Of a DNA stretch of 64,000 nt, positions 47,445-57,067 are shown one piece after another; position 1 is the stretch's first letter, and the number at the start of each line of letters is the position of its first letter. A program made the position numbers and the translations under genes. A model generated the notes under the pieces. It was not told where the DNA came from. It searched no databases and saw nothing but the letters and a program-made list of their open reading frames with translations. The DNA comes from Aquimarina agarivorans. GTDB lineage: Bacteria > Bacteroidota > Bacteroidia > Flavobacteriales > Flavobacteriaceae. The stretch spans positions 1-64,000 of the forward strand of contig NZ_AFPB01000181.1 in NCBI RefSeq assembly GCF_000218485.1. The letters run 5' to 3'.

Positions 47445-48590
47445 TTGAATTTAGCACAGCACGCCAATTTTAAGCTGGATACTATTGAGTCAGCTATTAC
47501 TGATATACGAGCAGGTAAGATTATCATTGTTGTAGATGATGAAAATCGTGAAAATGAAGGGGACTTTGTAGCAGCTGCAGAAAAAGTAACACCTGAGATG
47601 ATTAATTTTATGGCAACCCATGGTAAAGGTTTAATTTGCACACCTTTAACTGAGCAGCGTTGCGATGATTTAAAATTAAGTATGATGGTAGGGGATAATA
47701 CTGATCCTATGCAAACAGCATTTACGGTTTCAGTAGATTTAAATGGAAAAGGAGTTACTACAGGAATTTCAGCGGCAGATAGGGCTAAAACTATTCAAGC
47801 TTTAGTAGATTCAAATACAAAGCCGCATGAGTTGTCCCGACCTGGTCATATTTTTCCATTAAGGGCAAAAGAAGGCGGAGTGCTCCGAAGAACTGGCCAT
47901 ACCGAAGCAGCTATTGATTTTGCCCGTTTAGCGGGTTTTCATCCTGCTGGTGTAATTGTTGAAATTATGAATAACGACGGTTCCATGGCTAGGGTTCCAG
48001 AATTGCTTGAAATTGCAATAAGATTTGACCTAAAAATAGTTTCTATTGAATCCTTGGTGTCCTACAGGATGCAACATGATTCTTTAATTATTAAAGAAGA
48101 GGACTTTAATATTAATACGCGTTTTGGGATTTATAGGTTACGGGCATACAAGCAAACTACAAATAATCAAATACATATTGCGCTTACTAAAGGTTCGTGG
48201 AATACGGGCGATGAAGTGCCAACCCGAATAAATTCTACCTTATTTAATAATGATATTTTAGGAACGTTAACCAATAATGCTGACGAACGTTTGGAAAAGA
48301 TGTTTTCTGTCATTGATGAAAAAGGCTTTGGAGCCATTGTTTTTATAAATCAAGAAACACAGTCTTTAAATGTATTAAATAGATTAAAAGCATTAAGAGA
48401 AACACAAAAAGATACCGAAATAGCCCGACCTCCAAAACTTACCATGGATGCCAAAGATTTTGGAATTGGAGCTCAAATTTTACATGATTTAGATATATCA
48501 AAAGTGAGTTTAATTTCCAATAGTATTCAAAAAAAGCGAGTAGGGATGATGGGTTATGGTTTGGAAATTTGTAATTACATTAAATATTAA
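47445..48590 (+). CDS. ribB: 3,4-dihydroxy-2-butanone-4-phosphate synthase with degenerate GTP cyclohydrolase II-like domain
   Basis: 381 aa, TTG start. N-terminal RibB domain (about 1-205) is complete: V-D-D-E-N-R-E-N-E-G-D, R-P-G-H-I-F-P-L-R-A and R-T-G-H-T-E-A-A-I-D. It makes the four-carbon precursor of riboflavin from ribulose-5-phosphate. The C-terminal ~170 residues align with the GTP cyclohydrolase II fold. However, the zinc cysteine cluster (normally C-L-T-G-D...C-D-C-G) reads W-N-T-G-D-E-V-P...F-N-N-D-I-L-G, without any Cys, so that activity should be absent. Confidence 0.92.
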   Translation: MNLAQHANFKLDTIESAITDIRAGKIIIVVDDENRENEGDFVAAAEKVTPEMINFMATHGKGLICTPLTEQRCDDLKLSMMVGDNTDPMQTAFTVSVDLNGKGVTTGISAADRAKTIQALVDSNTKPHELSRPGHIFPLRAKEGGVLRRTGHTEAAIDFARLAGFHPAGVIVEIMNNDGSMARVPELLEIAIRFDLKIVSIESLVSYRMQHDSLIIKEEDFNINTRFGIYRLRAYKQTTNNQIHIALTKGSWNTGDEVPTRINSTLFNNDILGTLTNNADERLEKMFSVIDEKGFGAIVFINQETQSLNVLNRLKALRETQKDTEIARPPKLTMDAKDFGIGAQILHDLDISKVSLISNSIQKKRVGMMGYGLEICNYIKY

Positions 48591-48660
48591 CGTTGTTTGT
48601 CTTTTGAAAAGTTAAAATATTCAAAATAATATCACGTTACTAGTATTCATCGTATAATAA

Positions 48661-49689
48661 ATGAAAAAAAGCTTAGTAGTATTCTTCTTTATCACATTAT
48701 GCTTTTCTGCGCAAGCACAAATAGGTGGTAGGGCTACTTATCAATTTTTGAATTTAGAATCCTCAGCAAGGCAAGTTGCGCTTGGCGGAAAAATTGTTAC
48801 GGATTTTAAAAAAGATCCAACTTCAGGTTTATTCAATCCGGCCACTATTAATAGAACGATGAATAAAAATTATGCTATTAATTATGTAAATTATTTAGCA
48901 GATATAAATTACGGTTCCGCAGCTGCGGCATTTAGGTTAGGAAGGACTGAAAAAATGGTTCATTTTGGGGTGATATATGCAAATTACGGAAAATTTGATG
49001 GCTTTGATTTGTTAGGAAATGAAACTGGGGAGTTTTCTGCAGCGGAAACTGCTGTTTCTTTTGGGTATGCGCAACAAATTCCAAAAACAGATTTTTATTT
49101 GGGATCTAACTTAAAATTTATCAGTTCAAGACTGGAACAGTATACCTCTTTAGGCATTGCTGCTGATTTTGGTATTTTATACTATAAGGAAGATACGGAT
49201 TTGAATATAGGGTTGGTTATTCGTAATGTAGGCACACAAATAACAACGTTTGCCGATACCAGAGAAAAATTGCCGTTAGAAATAAATGCGGGTATTTCTC
49301 AAATACCTAAGCATGTTCCAGTACGTTGGTTTGTAACATTGCAAAATCTTCAATTTTGGAATTTGGCATTTTCAAATACAAATAGGAACACTGATAATTT
49401 ACTACGAGGAGAATCTGAAGTAGATGACCCAAGTTTTCTGAATAATGTGTTAAGGCATGTAAATTTGGGGGCTGAACTATTTCCAAGGGGAGGTTTCAAT
49501 TTGCGAATTGGCTATAATTTTCGTAGGTCTGAAGAATTAAGCATACAAGATCAAAGGTCTTTTGCTGGTATTTCGGCCGGATTTTCTATAAAAATGCGTA
49601 AGCTTACGTTCAGTTATGGATATGCCCGCTATAATTTGGCGGGATCATCAAGTGTATTTGGTTTAAATTTGAATTTGGGTGAGTACTAA
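48661..49689 (+). CDS. porQ: Type IX secretion system protein PorQ
   Basis: 342 aa. Signal peptide ending F-S-A-Q-A-Q. The PorQ opening G-G-R-A-T-Y-Q-F-L-N-L-E-S-S-A-R-Q-V-A-L-G-G is diagnostic to my knowledge, followed by an outer-membrane beta-barrel pattern ending G-L-N-L-N-L-G-E-Y. In P. gingivalis PorQ helps anchor the PorZ/PorU attachment complex for T9SS cargo. The stop overlaps the cmk start by 11 bp. Confidence 0.9.
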   Translation: MKKSLVVFFFITLCFSAQAQIGGRATYQFLNLESSARQVALGGKIVTDFKKDPTSGLFNPATINRTMNKNYAINYVNYLADINYGSAAAAFRLGRTEKMVHFGVIYANYGKFDGFDLLGNETGEFSAAETAVSFGYAQQIPKTDFYLGSNLKFISSRLEQYTSLGIAADFGILYYKEDTDLNIGLVIRNVGTQITTFADTREKLPLEINAGISQIPKHVPVRWFVTLQNLQFWNLAFSNTNRNTDNLLRGESEVDDPSFLNNVLRHVNLGAELFPRGGFNLRIGYNFRRSEELSIQDQRSFAGISAGFSIKMRKLTFSYGYARYNLAGSSSVFGLNLNLGEY

Positions 49690-50368
49690 AATTATTATTG
49701 CAATCGATGGACACTCTTCCACTGGAAAAAGTACTGTGGCTAAGCAGTTGGCCAAACATTTAGGGTACACTTATGTTGATACGGGTGCAATGTACCGATC
49801 TGTAACTTGGTACGCTATACAGCACGAGATAATATCTGCAAATGAATTAGATGTAGAATTACTTATAAAATCACTACCCAAAATCACACTTCGATTTAAA
49901 TTAAATACTGAAACGGGTTATGCAGATGCGCATATAAATGGTGAAAATGTGGAAAAAGAAATCCGCTCGTTAAAAGTTTCAGGTTGGGTAAGTAAAGTGG
50001 CTGCTATTTCAGAAGTCAGAAAAAAATTAGTTGAGCAACAACAACAGATGGGTAAGGAAAAAGCCTTGGTCATGGATGGGAGAGATATAGGGACAGTGGT
50101 ATTTCCTGATGCCGAGCTTAAAATATTTATGACTGCGTCTCCTGAGGAGAGAGCCAATCGTCGTTTTCTTGAAATGATAGCCAATGGGGAGCAGGTAAGT
50201 TATGATGAAGTTTTGCAAAATGTGAAAGAAAGGGATTATATTGATACCACCCGACAGGATTCTCCATTAATAAAGGCTGAAGATGCTATAGTAATCGATA
50301 ATTCCACAATGTCTAAAGAAACACAATTCAAAAAATTAGTAGCTTTAGCCGAAAATTTAATTAACTAA
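49679..50368 (+). CDS. cmk: (d)CMP kinase
   Basis: 229 aa, GTG start inside the end of porQ. P-loop G-H-S-S-T-G-K-S-T-V (about residues 11-20), then G-A-M-Y-R-S-V-T and D-G-R-D-I-G-T-V-V-F-P-D-A identify cytidylate kinase, which phosphorylates CMP/dCMP. Confidence 0.95.
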   Translation: MSTKIIIAIDGHSSTGKSTVAKQLAKHLGYTYVDTGAMYRSVTWYAIQHEIISANELDVELLIKSLPKITLRFKLNTETGYADAHINGENVEKEIRSLKVSGWVSKVAAISEVRKKLVEQQQQMGKEKALVMDGRDIGTVVFPDAELKIFMTASPEERANRRFLEMIANGEQVSYDEVLQNVKERDYIDTTRQDSPLIKAEDAIVIDNSTMSKETQFKKLVALAENLIN

Positions 50369-50471
50369 TTTTTAATAAAAATTATATTTTTCTCTTATTG
50401 TTTTAATAAAATATAATAATTTATTATATTTTATGCCGTTATATTTATTAATCACCCCAAATTAAAAGTAT

Positions 50472-51926
50472 ATGGCAACGTGTAATATTAGCTCGTTATT
50501 ACCTTATGTGCCCAACGCTACAAAACCTTGGAACAGGACAAGGGCACAACACTTATATAGGCGACTTACTTATGGTGCATCACCAACAACAATAACTGAA
50601 GCGTTGAGCCAAAATCCACAGGAACTCATTGATCAGTTAATGGATGAGGCTATGGCAATTGCGCCTACGGCAGCACCGTCATGGGCATTTAAAGGGAAAC
50701 AGGAAGTAGAAGATGAAGGTTTGGATTTTGAAGAAACCAATCAGGAAAACCTGATGGAATGGCGTGTCAGAACTGTAAATGATCAATCTGCTAATGGGTT
50801 ACAATCCTTACTAACTATATTTTGGCATAATCATTTTGTAACACAACTCAGCACTTACAATTGTGCTCATTTTGTTTTTGAGTATTACAATATGCTTCAA
50901 AAACATTGCCTTGGCAATTTTAAAACTTTTGTGAATGAAATTGGATTGACAAGCGCTATGTTAATGTTTTTAAATGGAAAGGATAATAAAAAAAATAAGC
51001 CCAATGAAAATTATGCGCGCGAGCTTTACGAATTATTTACCTTAGGAGAAAATAATGGATACACTCACGCTGATATTGTTGAAACTTCAAAAGCATTAAC
51101 TGGGTATAATGAAGGGAGGTATTGTGAATTTGTAACTTACAATCCTGATACTTTTAATAATGCTGAAAAAACAATTTTTGGAAGAACAGGAAATTGGAAT
51201 TACAATGATGTAATTGATATTCTTTTTGATGAGAAACCACTGGAAATTGCCCAATTTATCGTTGCTAAATTGTATCGCTTTTTCGTGAGTCCAAGCGAAA
51301 GTGAAAATATAATAAATGAACTAGCAATTGATTTTGCCAAGGATTTTGAAATAGCCCCATTACTGAGAAAATTATTCAAGAGCGAGCATTTTTTTGATGA
51401 CAACGCTATAGGAACTTTAATTAAAAGTCCTTACGATATAAATTTAAATTTTTTAAAGACCATTTCTTATGAATTGGACGATGAAAAAAAATTGAATTTA
51501 TTTTGGCAATCAGGCGCAGCAGGACAAAGCTTTTATCAACCTGTTGACGTGGCAGGTTGGCAAGGAGATTATGACTGGATAAATACAAGTACGTTAACTG
51601 CTAGGTGGTCCTTTAATGATAATTTGACATGGCAATTGTGGGATAGTGAAACAGGAGACAGGGAAAAGTTTAGAAGTTTTGCAAAAGAAGCCTCCAACAA
51701 TAGTAAGGATGTTTATACCGTAGTAAAAAACATTGTGGATACGTTACTGCCAAGGGGGCTAAATACGGAGTCTGATTACGCTATTGCTACAGATATATTT
51801 ATGGCAAACGTTCCCGAAAATTACTTTACTGATGGTACCTGGAATTTGGATTTTGAATCTGTACCATGGCAAGTAGTTTTATTATTGCAACATATTTTTA
51901 GATCACCCGAATTTCAACTTAAATAA
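50472..51926 (+). CDS. DUF1800 family protein
   Basis: 484 aa. Recognisable DUF1800 features are H-L-Y-R-R-L-T-Y-G-A-S-P, then F-W-H-N-H-F-V-T, N-E-N-Y-A-R-E-L-Y-E-L-F-T-L-G and P-V-D-V-A-G-W-Q-G. No classical signal peptide is visible at the annotated N terminus, whose opening (M-A-T-C-N-I-S-S) is unusual for an exported protein. DUF1800 and DUF1501 genes usually occur as pairs, as here (7 bp apart). Their function is unknown. Confidence 0.85.
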   Translation: MATCNISSLLPYVPNATKPWNRTRAQHLYRRLTYGASPTTITEALSQNPQELIDQLMDEAMAIAPTAAPSWAFKGKQEVEDEGLDFEETNQENLMEWRVRTVNDQSANGLQSLLTIFWHNHFVTQLSTYNCAHFVFEYYNMLQKHCLGNFKTFVNEIGLTSAMLMFLNGKDNKKNKPNENYARELYELFTLGENNGYTHADIVETSKALTGYNEGRYCEFVTYNPDTFNNAEKTIFGRTGNWNYNDVIDILFDEKPLEIAQFIVAKLYRFFVSPSESENIINELAIDFAKDFEIAPLLRKLFKSEHFFDDNAIGTLIKSPYDINLNFLKTISYELDDEKKLNLFWQSGAAGQSFYQPVDVAGWQGDYDWINTSTLTARWSFNDNLTWQLWDSETGDREKFRSFAKEASNNSKDVYTVVKNIVDTLLPRGLNTESDYAIATDIFMANVPENYFTDGTWNLDFESVPWQVVLLLQHIFRSPEFQLK

Positions 51927-51933
51927 CTTACTT

Positions 51934-53571
51934 ATGTGTACAAACCATATAAAAAAACATACGGCTAAGCCAGGTTCAGATATACACAGGCAAGAGCATG
52001 AACGTTGGAATCGCAGGTCTTTTTTGCAAGCCTTGGGGTTAGCAGGTGGAGGAACAATGATGTTGGCAAATACAAATATTACAGCTTCAAAACCATCTGA
52101 ACTTACAGCTGCGATTGCAGCGGCGGATACTGAAAATATTTTAGTGTTAATACGCTTAAAAGGGGGTAATGACGGACTTAATACAATAGTACCAATTTAC
52201 GATTATGATACCTATGCTAATTTAAGACCTACCTTAAAAATACCCGAGAGCCAGTTGTACAAATTAAATGATGATTTTGGTATCCCTCCAGCAATGAAAG
52301 ATTTTGAATACATGTGGGGTGAAGGTGCCATGAAAGTGATTCATGGAGTAGGGTATGAAAATCAAGACCTTTCCCATTTTAAGTCATCCAACATTTGGGC
52401 AAATTCTGATCCTGAAGATATTGAGGATTCTGGTTTTATGGGACGTTATTTTGAAGAACTTTATCCAGATTTTTTAGCCAATCCGCCTGAAATACCCGCA
52501 GCCATACAAATTGGAAGCATTGGGAATTTAATTTTTGATGGTCGTGGTGTAAGTAATTATGCTATTACTGTTGCCAATCCACGTCAATTGAGAAATATTG
52601 GTGAAAATGGAACACTACACGGTCTGAACGATATCCCTGATTGTACTTATGGTGATCGCCTTAAGTATTTACGAAGCGTTACTAATAATACATTTACCTA
52701 TGCAAAAAAAATTAGCAAAGCATTTGATCAGGCAGGGGAAGCTACGGTGCCCTATGAAGTTTTAGAGGAAGGTCAACGCGGAGGATTAGGGGAGCAACTA
52801 AAAATTGTAGCACGAATGATTCGAGGGGGTCTAGGGACAAAGGTATACATGGTGGCATTAGGGGGATTTGATACTCATGGCAACCAAGGAGAAACGCATC
52901 CAGATCTTTTAAAAAGCTTATCGAATTCTGTGAAAGTTTTTTTTGATGATTTAGCAACAGCAGGTTTAGAAAAAAATGTAATGGCAATGACTTTTTCAGA
53001 ATTTGGACGCAGGGCAGAAGAAAATGGCTCCAATGGAACTGATCACGGGCAGGCAGCACCAGTAATGTTATTTGGCCCAACATTAGATGATAACGGTTTT
53101 GTGGGTAGTCACCCTGATCTTAGCGATCTTGATGTTATTGGTAATTTAAAATATAACTTTGATTTTAGAGAAATTTATGCAGCCGTAATGAAGGATTGGT
53201 TATGTGTAGATGCCGATGCCGTGGATAGGGCACTTCTTTTAAAATCTCCTTTTGAAACCAAAAACTTTGGTTTTACCTGTAGGGCAATTGATGCTGAGGT
53301 AAATTCAGATTTGAATTTTTTTCATTCTACAAGTATCCAAAACGATCAAACTTTTTTGCATATTCAACAATTAGGTACTGCTCATATAAATATATCGCTT
53401 TATGATATGACAGGCGCTTTTATCAAGGTGGTAAAAAATTCAATGATGTTTGAAGGCAGTGAAACCATAAATCTTTCTGAAGTAGTTGGAAAAGGCTACA
53501 GTTTAGGAATCTATATTTACCGTATTCTCGTAGGCGATAAAAAGTTTAGTGCTAAAGTATTTATTAAGTAA
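51934..53571 (+). CDS. DUF1501 family protein with Tat-like signal and T9SS sorting domain
   Basis: 545 aa. Twin-arginine-like signal N-R-R-S-F-L-Q-A-L-G-L-A-G-G-G around residues 27-41, after a Cys/His-rich lead (M-C-T-N-H-I-K-K-H). DUF1501 body (sulfatase-like fold in related families) with L-K-G-G-N-D-G-L-N-T-I-V-P and M-T-F-S-E-F-G-R-R. The final ~75 residues (H-I-N-I-S-L-Y-D-M-T-G...S-A-K-V-F-I-K) look like a type A T9SS domain. A folded, possibly cofactor-bearing protein exported by Tat and then T9SS is inferred. Confidence 0.86.
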   Translation: MCTNHIKKHTAKPGSDIHRQEHERWNRRSFLQALGLAGGGTMMLANTNITASKPSELTAAIAAADTENILVLIRLKGGNDGLNTIVPIYDYDTYANLRPTLKIPESQLYKLNDDFGIPPAMKDFEYMWGEGAMKVIHGVGYENQDLSHFKSSNIWANSDPEDIEDSGFMGRYFEELYPDFLANPPEIPAAIQIGSIGNLIFDGRGVSNYAITVANPRQLRNIGENGTLHGLNDIPDCTYGDRLKYLRSVTNNTFTYAKKISKAFDQAGEATVPYEVLEEGQRGGLGEQLKIVARMIRGGLGTKVYMVALGGFDTHGNQGETHPDLLKSLSNSVKVFFDDLATAGLEKNVMAMTFSEFGRRAEENGSNGTDHGQAAPVMLFGPTLDDNGFVGSHPDLSDLDVIGNLKYNFDFREIYAAVMKDWLCVDADAVDRALLLKSPFETKNFGFTCRAIDAEVNSDLNFFHSTSIQNDQTFLHIQQLGTAHINISLYDMTGAFIKVVKNSMMFEGSETINLSEVVGKGYSLGIYIYRILVGDKKFSAKVFIK

Positions 53572-53669
53572 TAAATTACATGAATATGATTTAAGCGTTT
53601 TGTGAAAAATATTTTTTTTACACAAAGTTATTAACATTTTTTATATTTTCGCCGCTTAAACATGTAGTC

Positions 53670-56600
53670 TTGAATTTTATAAAAAAAAATTTACTTTTTT
53701 TTCTTACATTTTATTTCTCCTTTTCAACATACGGACAATGTAATGTAGAAGAAACTATTACCATTTGTAATATGGAATCTATCGATTTTGATTCTGATGG
53801 TGATCCCGATGGAATTATTAATTTAAATGATGAGTATGTCAGGCAAACAGGTACCACTTTAGAATCAGGTACTTGGTCAATTGGTGCAAGATTTCGTATA
53901 GCCCTTGATGAAGCATCGGGAAACGTTTCGTTATGGGCATTACAATCAGCTACTACTGATGAAAACGCAACAGATTACAGGTTTGAGTTATCCACTGCTT
54001 CTTGTGGTACTGATGTTGCAGCTACTGTTACTATTGTACTAGGGCCGTTTTCAGGTGTTCCCATATCATCGTTTGTGGTTGAAGCTTGTGATCGCGATCC
54101 TTATGATTTATTTGAAACCTTAGCCTCTAATCAAACTACACCACCACCTCATTTGAATGGCCAATGGACCTATAATGGTTCTAGCGCTAGTTTCCTTGGG
54201 TTTGTTGAAGAAGGTTCATCGGAATTTATTGCAAAAATACCATATCAGTCAGGATTGCCTTTGGTGGATCAGGAAGTTTTTGATTTTACCTACACGGTAA
54301 CAAGTAGCGCTACCTGTCAAATGGTGTCAAGTACTAATGTTAGTGTGTCTGTAGTGCGTCAGGTGAGTGCAGGTTTTGCATTTGATACGCCAGTATGTGA
54401 GAGTCAGATTTTGAATGGCGAATTTGATTCTGAAATTGATCTGAGAGATGATCAATATTTGATAGCTGAAGATCAGGAAGGTATTTGGAGGCAAGATCAA
54501 GACCCAACTGGAGAAATTGAAGATGAGTTGGATTCATTTATTGACTTAAAAAGAATTTATGAGGAACGCGTTATTAATGATGGTCCGCGATTTGGACATC
54601 GAGATTTTGAATTCGCTTACACCGTAGAGCAGCGTTCAGGTGTTTGTAGGGATAGTACAGCCAGAGTTTCATTTACCTTTTTTGAAAGCCTACGACCTTT
54701 CAGTCAAAGTACAACAAATAGTAGCTTTTGTTTAAATGACAATGCTCAGTCTTCAGTAAATTTATTAGACCTTATTGAATTTGCAAATGAAGATGGTACA
54801 GATTTTATTTATGATAATATTTCAGTACATACTACCTGGTCACAATTATCTGGACCCGAATCTATCGATATTCAGCCTGAAATAGGCACAGCGGGTATTG
54901 TTAATTTTAGAAAAGAAGGAGCAACTGGAAATAGCCCAAGTGCATTTATAAGTCCTGGAGAGTATGTTTTTAGGTATTCGGTTGATCCTTGGATTAATGC
55001 ACCAGATATAAGGGTGGCTTGTCTGGATGGTACAACGACTAGAGTCAATACATGTGTAAATCCTTGTCAACCTCAGTCGGCAGAAATTACTATTTCTATG
55101 CTTCCATTTGAGTATGCAGGTATTGGTACCAGTGGTTTAGAATTCTGTGAATCTGACGATCCAGTAAATTTAAGAAGCCTTTTGGAAACCAGTAATCCGA
55201 GCGATTCAATTTCAACAACTGGTGTATGGACAGATAATGAAGGGAACGTTGTGGCTAATGAGTTTGTATTTACTGAAATTGATGCGGATCAAAACCTCAC
55301 ATTGACTTACACAACGACGCATCCAACTAGTGGTTGTGTGGATACGGCTACTTTAAGTTTTACCATAAATGATAGGGATTCTTTGGGCGGAGCAGGCGAA
55401 AGTGTTGCAATTAATGTGTGTTCAAACAACAAAAATCTAAATTTATTTGATAAACTTGGCGGGAGTCCTGATGATGTAGGAAGCTGGTCAGGGCCTGATG
55501 ATTTTTCATCATCAGAACATGATTTTGAATTTCAGTTTAACAACGCTGATTTACCAAAATTACAAGCAGGTGTGTACACATACACCGTAGGAGGTGCCAC
55601 AAACTGCGAACTTGTAAACGAAGCAACGGTAACAGTTCAATTTGTTGATCCGGTCACTTTTAGTGCGCCTATTATGCGTTTTTTCTGTAAAAATGACGGT
55701 AACATTGATTTATTAACTGTAATTGAAAGCGCTTTACCTAATGACGGTACTTTTATTGATACAGATGCCTCTGGTGCTCTTGATGGGTCAACACTAAATG
55801 TGGATGCTTTGATTGGTGGGATATATAATTTTGAATATGTTTTTGATAATTCGCCGTGCGATTCCCCAGTAAGGGAGCTAATTATTGAAATTATTGACGA
55901 TGTAACTCCACCAACAGCTGGTATTGGTCCAGATGAACCTATACGGGTATGCTCAAGTAATTTAACAATCAATTTATTTGATCAATTAACAGGAAACCCA
56001 TCAATGTCTGGTAGGTGGAATGGGCCTTTTAGTTATGAGTCGGATAATTTTTTAGGTGAATTTGATAAGGATAATATTGAATTACCCATTTTAGGACCTG
56101 GTGTATATACCTATACCGTTGGTGGTAGGGGTGAATGTGGTATTCCAACACAAGTACAATCAAGGGTTCAAATTGAAATTGTTGATCCTATAAGCATAGG
56201 CGAAGATGTAAATGCATCTTTTTGTAAACTAGATGGTCGGGTAAATCTGTTTACATTATTGGATGAAGATACTACACGAACGGGAGCGTTTGTTGATATT
56301 GACAATACAAATGCATTGGATGCTGATGGAAACTTGGAGTTTGCTACTTTGGACTCTGGTATATACAATTTTCAATATGCAGTAACTAATGCAGCTCCAT
56401 GTGATGTTTCTTCACTTAACGTAGAAATTGATTTGGTATCCCTTCCAGTACCAGTCGTGGCAAACCCCACCTTTTGTATTTTGGACGGAAAGCGATTAGA
56501 AGATATTCCAGTAACAATTTTTGATAAAGACGGGAATATTATAGATGCCTTAAATTTAAATTGGTACGCAACATCGGAGACTTCGGAAAAAATAGTAAAT

Positions 56601-57065
56601 AATCCTAAACTTTTTGATGGAGATGTGTTTTATCTTGCCAATGGTGGTGTAGCGATCAATGATCAGGAATGTGAATCGGAAAGAGTTGCGGTAACTGTTA
56701 CTATATTAAATGTTGGTGAAACTGCTCAAAATGGTGCTATTATCTGTCCGTTAGATTTGCAGGATGGTGTTTCTCCAAACGGAGATAATCAGAATGATAC
56801 GTTTAAGTTGGTGCAAATGGGAGCACTTGTCAACGGAAAACAATTTAATATTCCCGAAGCATTTCCTGATTTTAATTTAGAAATTTACAACCGATACGGA
56901 GTTAAAGTTTACAAAGGAGAAATTAACACACCTGAGTTTAATGGCACCAGTAATCAATCCTTAAGCATTGGAAGTGATTTGCCAACGGGAGTTTACTTTT
57001 ACATCTTTAGTCCAAATTTTAAAAATAACGCGCCAATACAAGGTAGCTTCTACTTAAGCAAATAA
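53670..57065 (+). CDS. Large secreted adhesin-like protein with gliding-type C-terminal domain
   Basis: 1131 aa, TTG start. Signal peptide ending F-S-T-Y-G-Q. The body is acidic and Cys-containing. A ~177-179-residue unit is tandemly duplicated: segment A (V-C-S-x-N...N-L-F-D-x-L) begins near 55416 and 55947, and segment B (F-C-K-x-D-G) near 55683 and 56220. The last ~100 residues (D-G-V-S-P-N-G-D-N-Q-N-D-T-F, then E-I-Y-N-R-Y-G) form a gliding-motility-associated (CHU_C, type B) T9SS domain. Followed after 2 bp by PorP/SprF and then OmpA, the typical trio for such proteins. Confidence 0.88.
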   Translation: MNFIKKNLLFFLTFYFSFSTYGQCNVEETITICNMESIDFDSDGDPDGIINLNDEYVRQTGTTLESGTWSIGARFRIALDEASGNVSLWALQSATTDENATDYRFELSTASCGTDVAATVTIVLGPFSGVPISSFVVEACDRDPYDLFETLASNQTTPPPHLNGQWTYNGSSASFLGFVEEGSSEFIAKIPYQSGLPLVDQEVFDFTYTVTSSATCQMVSSTNVSVSVVRQVSAGFAFDTPVCESQILNGEFDSEIDLRDDQYLIAEDQEGIWRQDQDPTGEIEDELDSFIDLKRIYEERVINDGPRFGHRDFEFAYTVEQRSGVCRDSTARVSFTFFESLRPFSQSTTNSSFCLNDNAQSSVNLLDLIEFANEDGTDFIYDNISVHTTWSQLSGPESIDIQPEIGTAGIVNFRKEGATGNSPSAFISPGEYVFRYSVDPWINAPDIRVACLDGTTTRVNTCVNPCQPQSAEITISMLPFEYAGIGTSGLEFCESDDPVNLRSLLETSNPSDSISTTGVWTDNEGNVVANEFVFTEIDADQNLTLTYTTTHPTSGCVDTATLSFTINDRDSLGGAGESVAINVCSNNKNLNLFDKLGGSPDDVGSWSGPDDFSSSEHDFEFQFNNADLPKLQAGVYTYTVGGATNCELVNEATVTVQFVDPVTFSAPIMRFFCKNDGNIDLLTVIESALPNDGTFIDTDASGALDGSTLNVDALIGGIYNFEYVFDNSPCDSPVRELIIEIIDDVTPPTAGIGPDEPIRVCSSNLTINLFDQLTGNPSMSGRWNGPFSYESDNFLGEFDKDNIELPILGPGVYTYTVGGRGECGIPTQVQSRVQIEIVDPISIGEDVNASFCKLDGRVNLFTLLDEDTTRTGAFVDIDNTNALDADGNLEFATLDSGIYNFQYAVTNAAPCDVSSLNVEIDLVSLPVPVVANPTFCILDGKRLEDIPVTIFDKDGNIIDALNLNWYATSETSEKIVNNPKLFDGDVFYLANGGVAINDQECESERVAVTVTILNVGETAQNGAIICPLDLQDGVSPNGDNQNDTFKLVQMGALVNGKQFNIPEAFPDFNLEIYNRYGVKVYKGEINTPEFNGTSNQSLSIGSDLPTGVYFYIFSPNFKNNAPIQGSFYLSK

Positions 57066-57067
57066 CA

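Noticed and set aside
54340-55070. Minus-strand ORFs within the large gliding-type gene
   Set aside because: They are short shadows in a long coding frame with signal peptide and T9SS domain.
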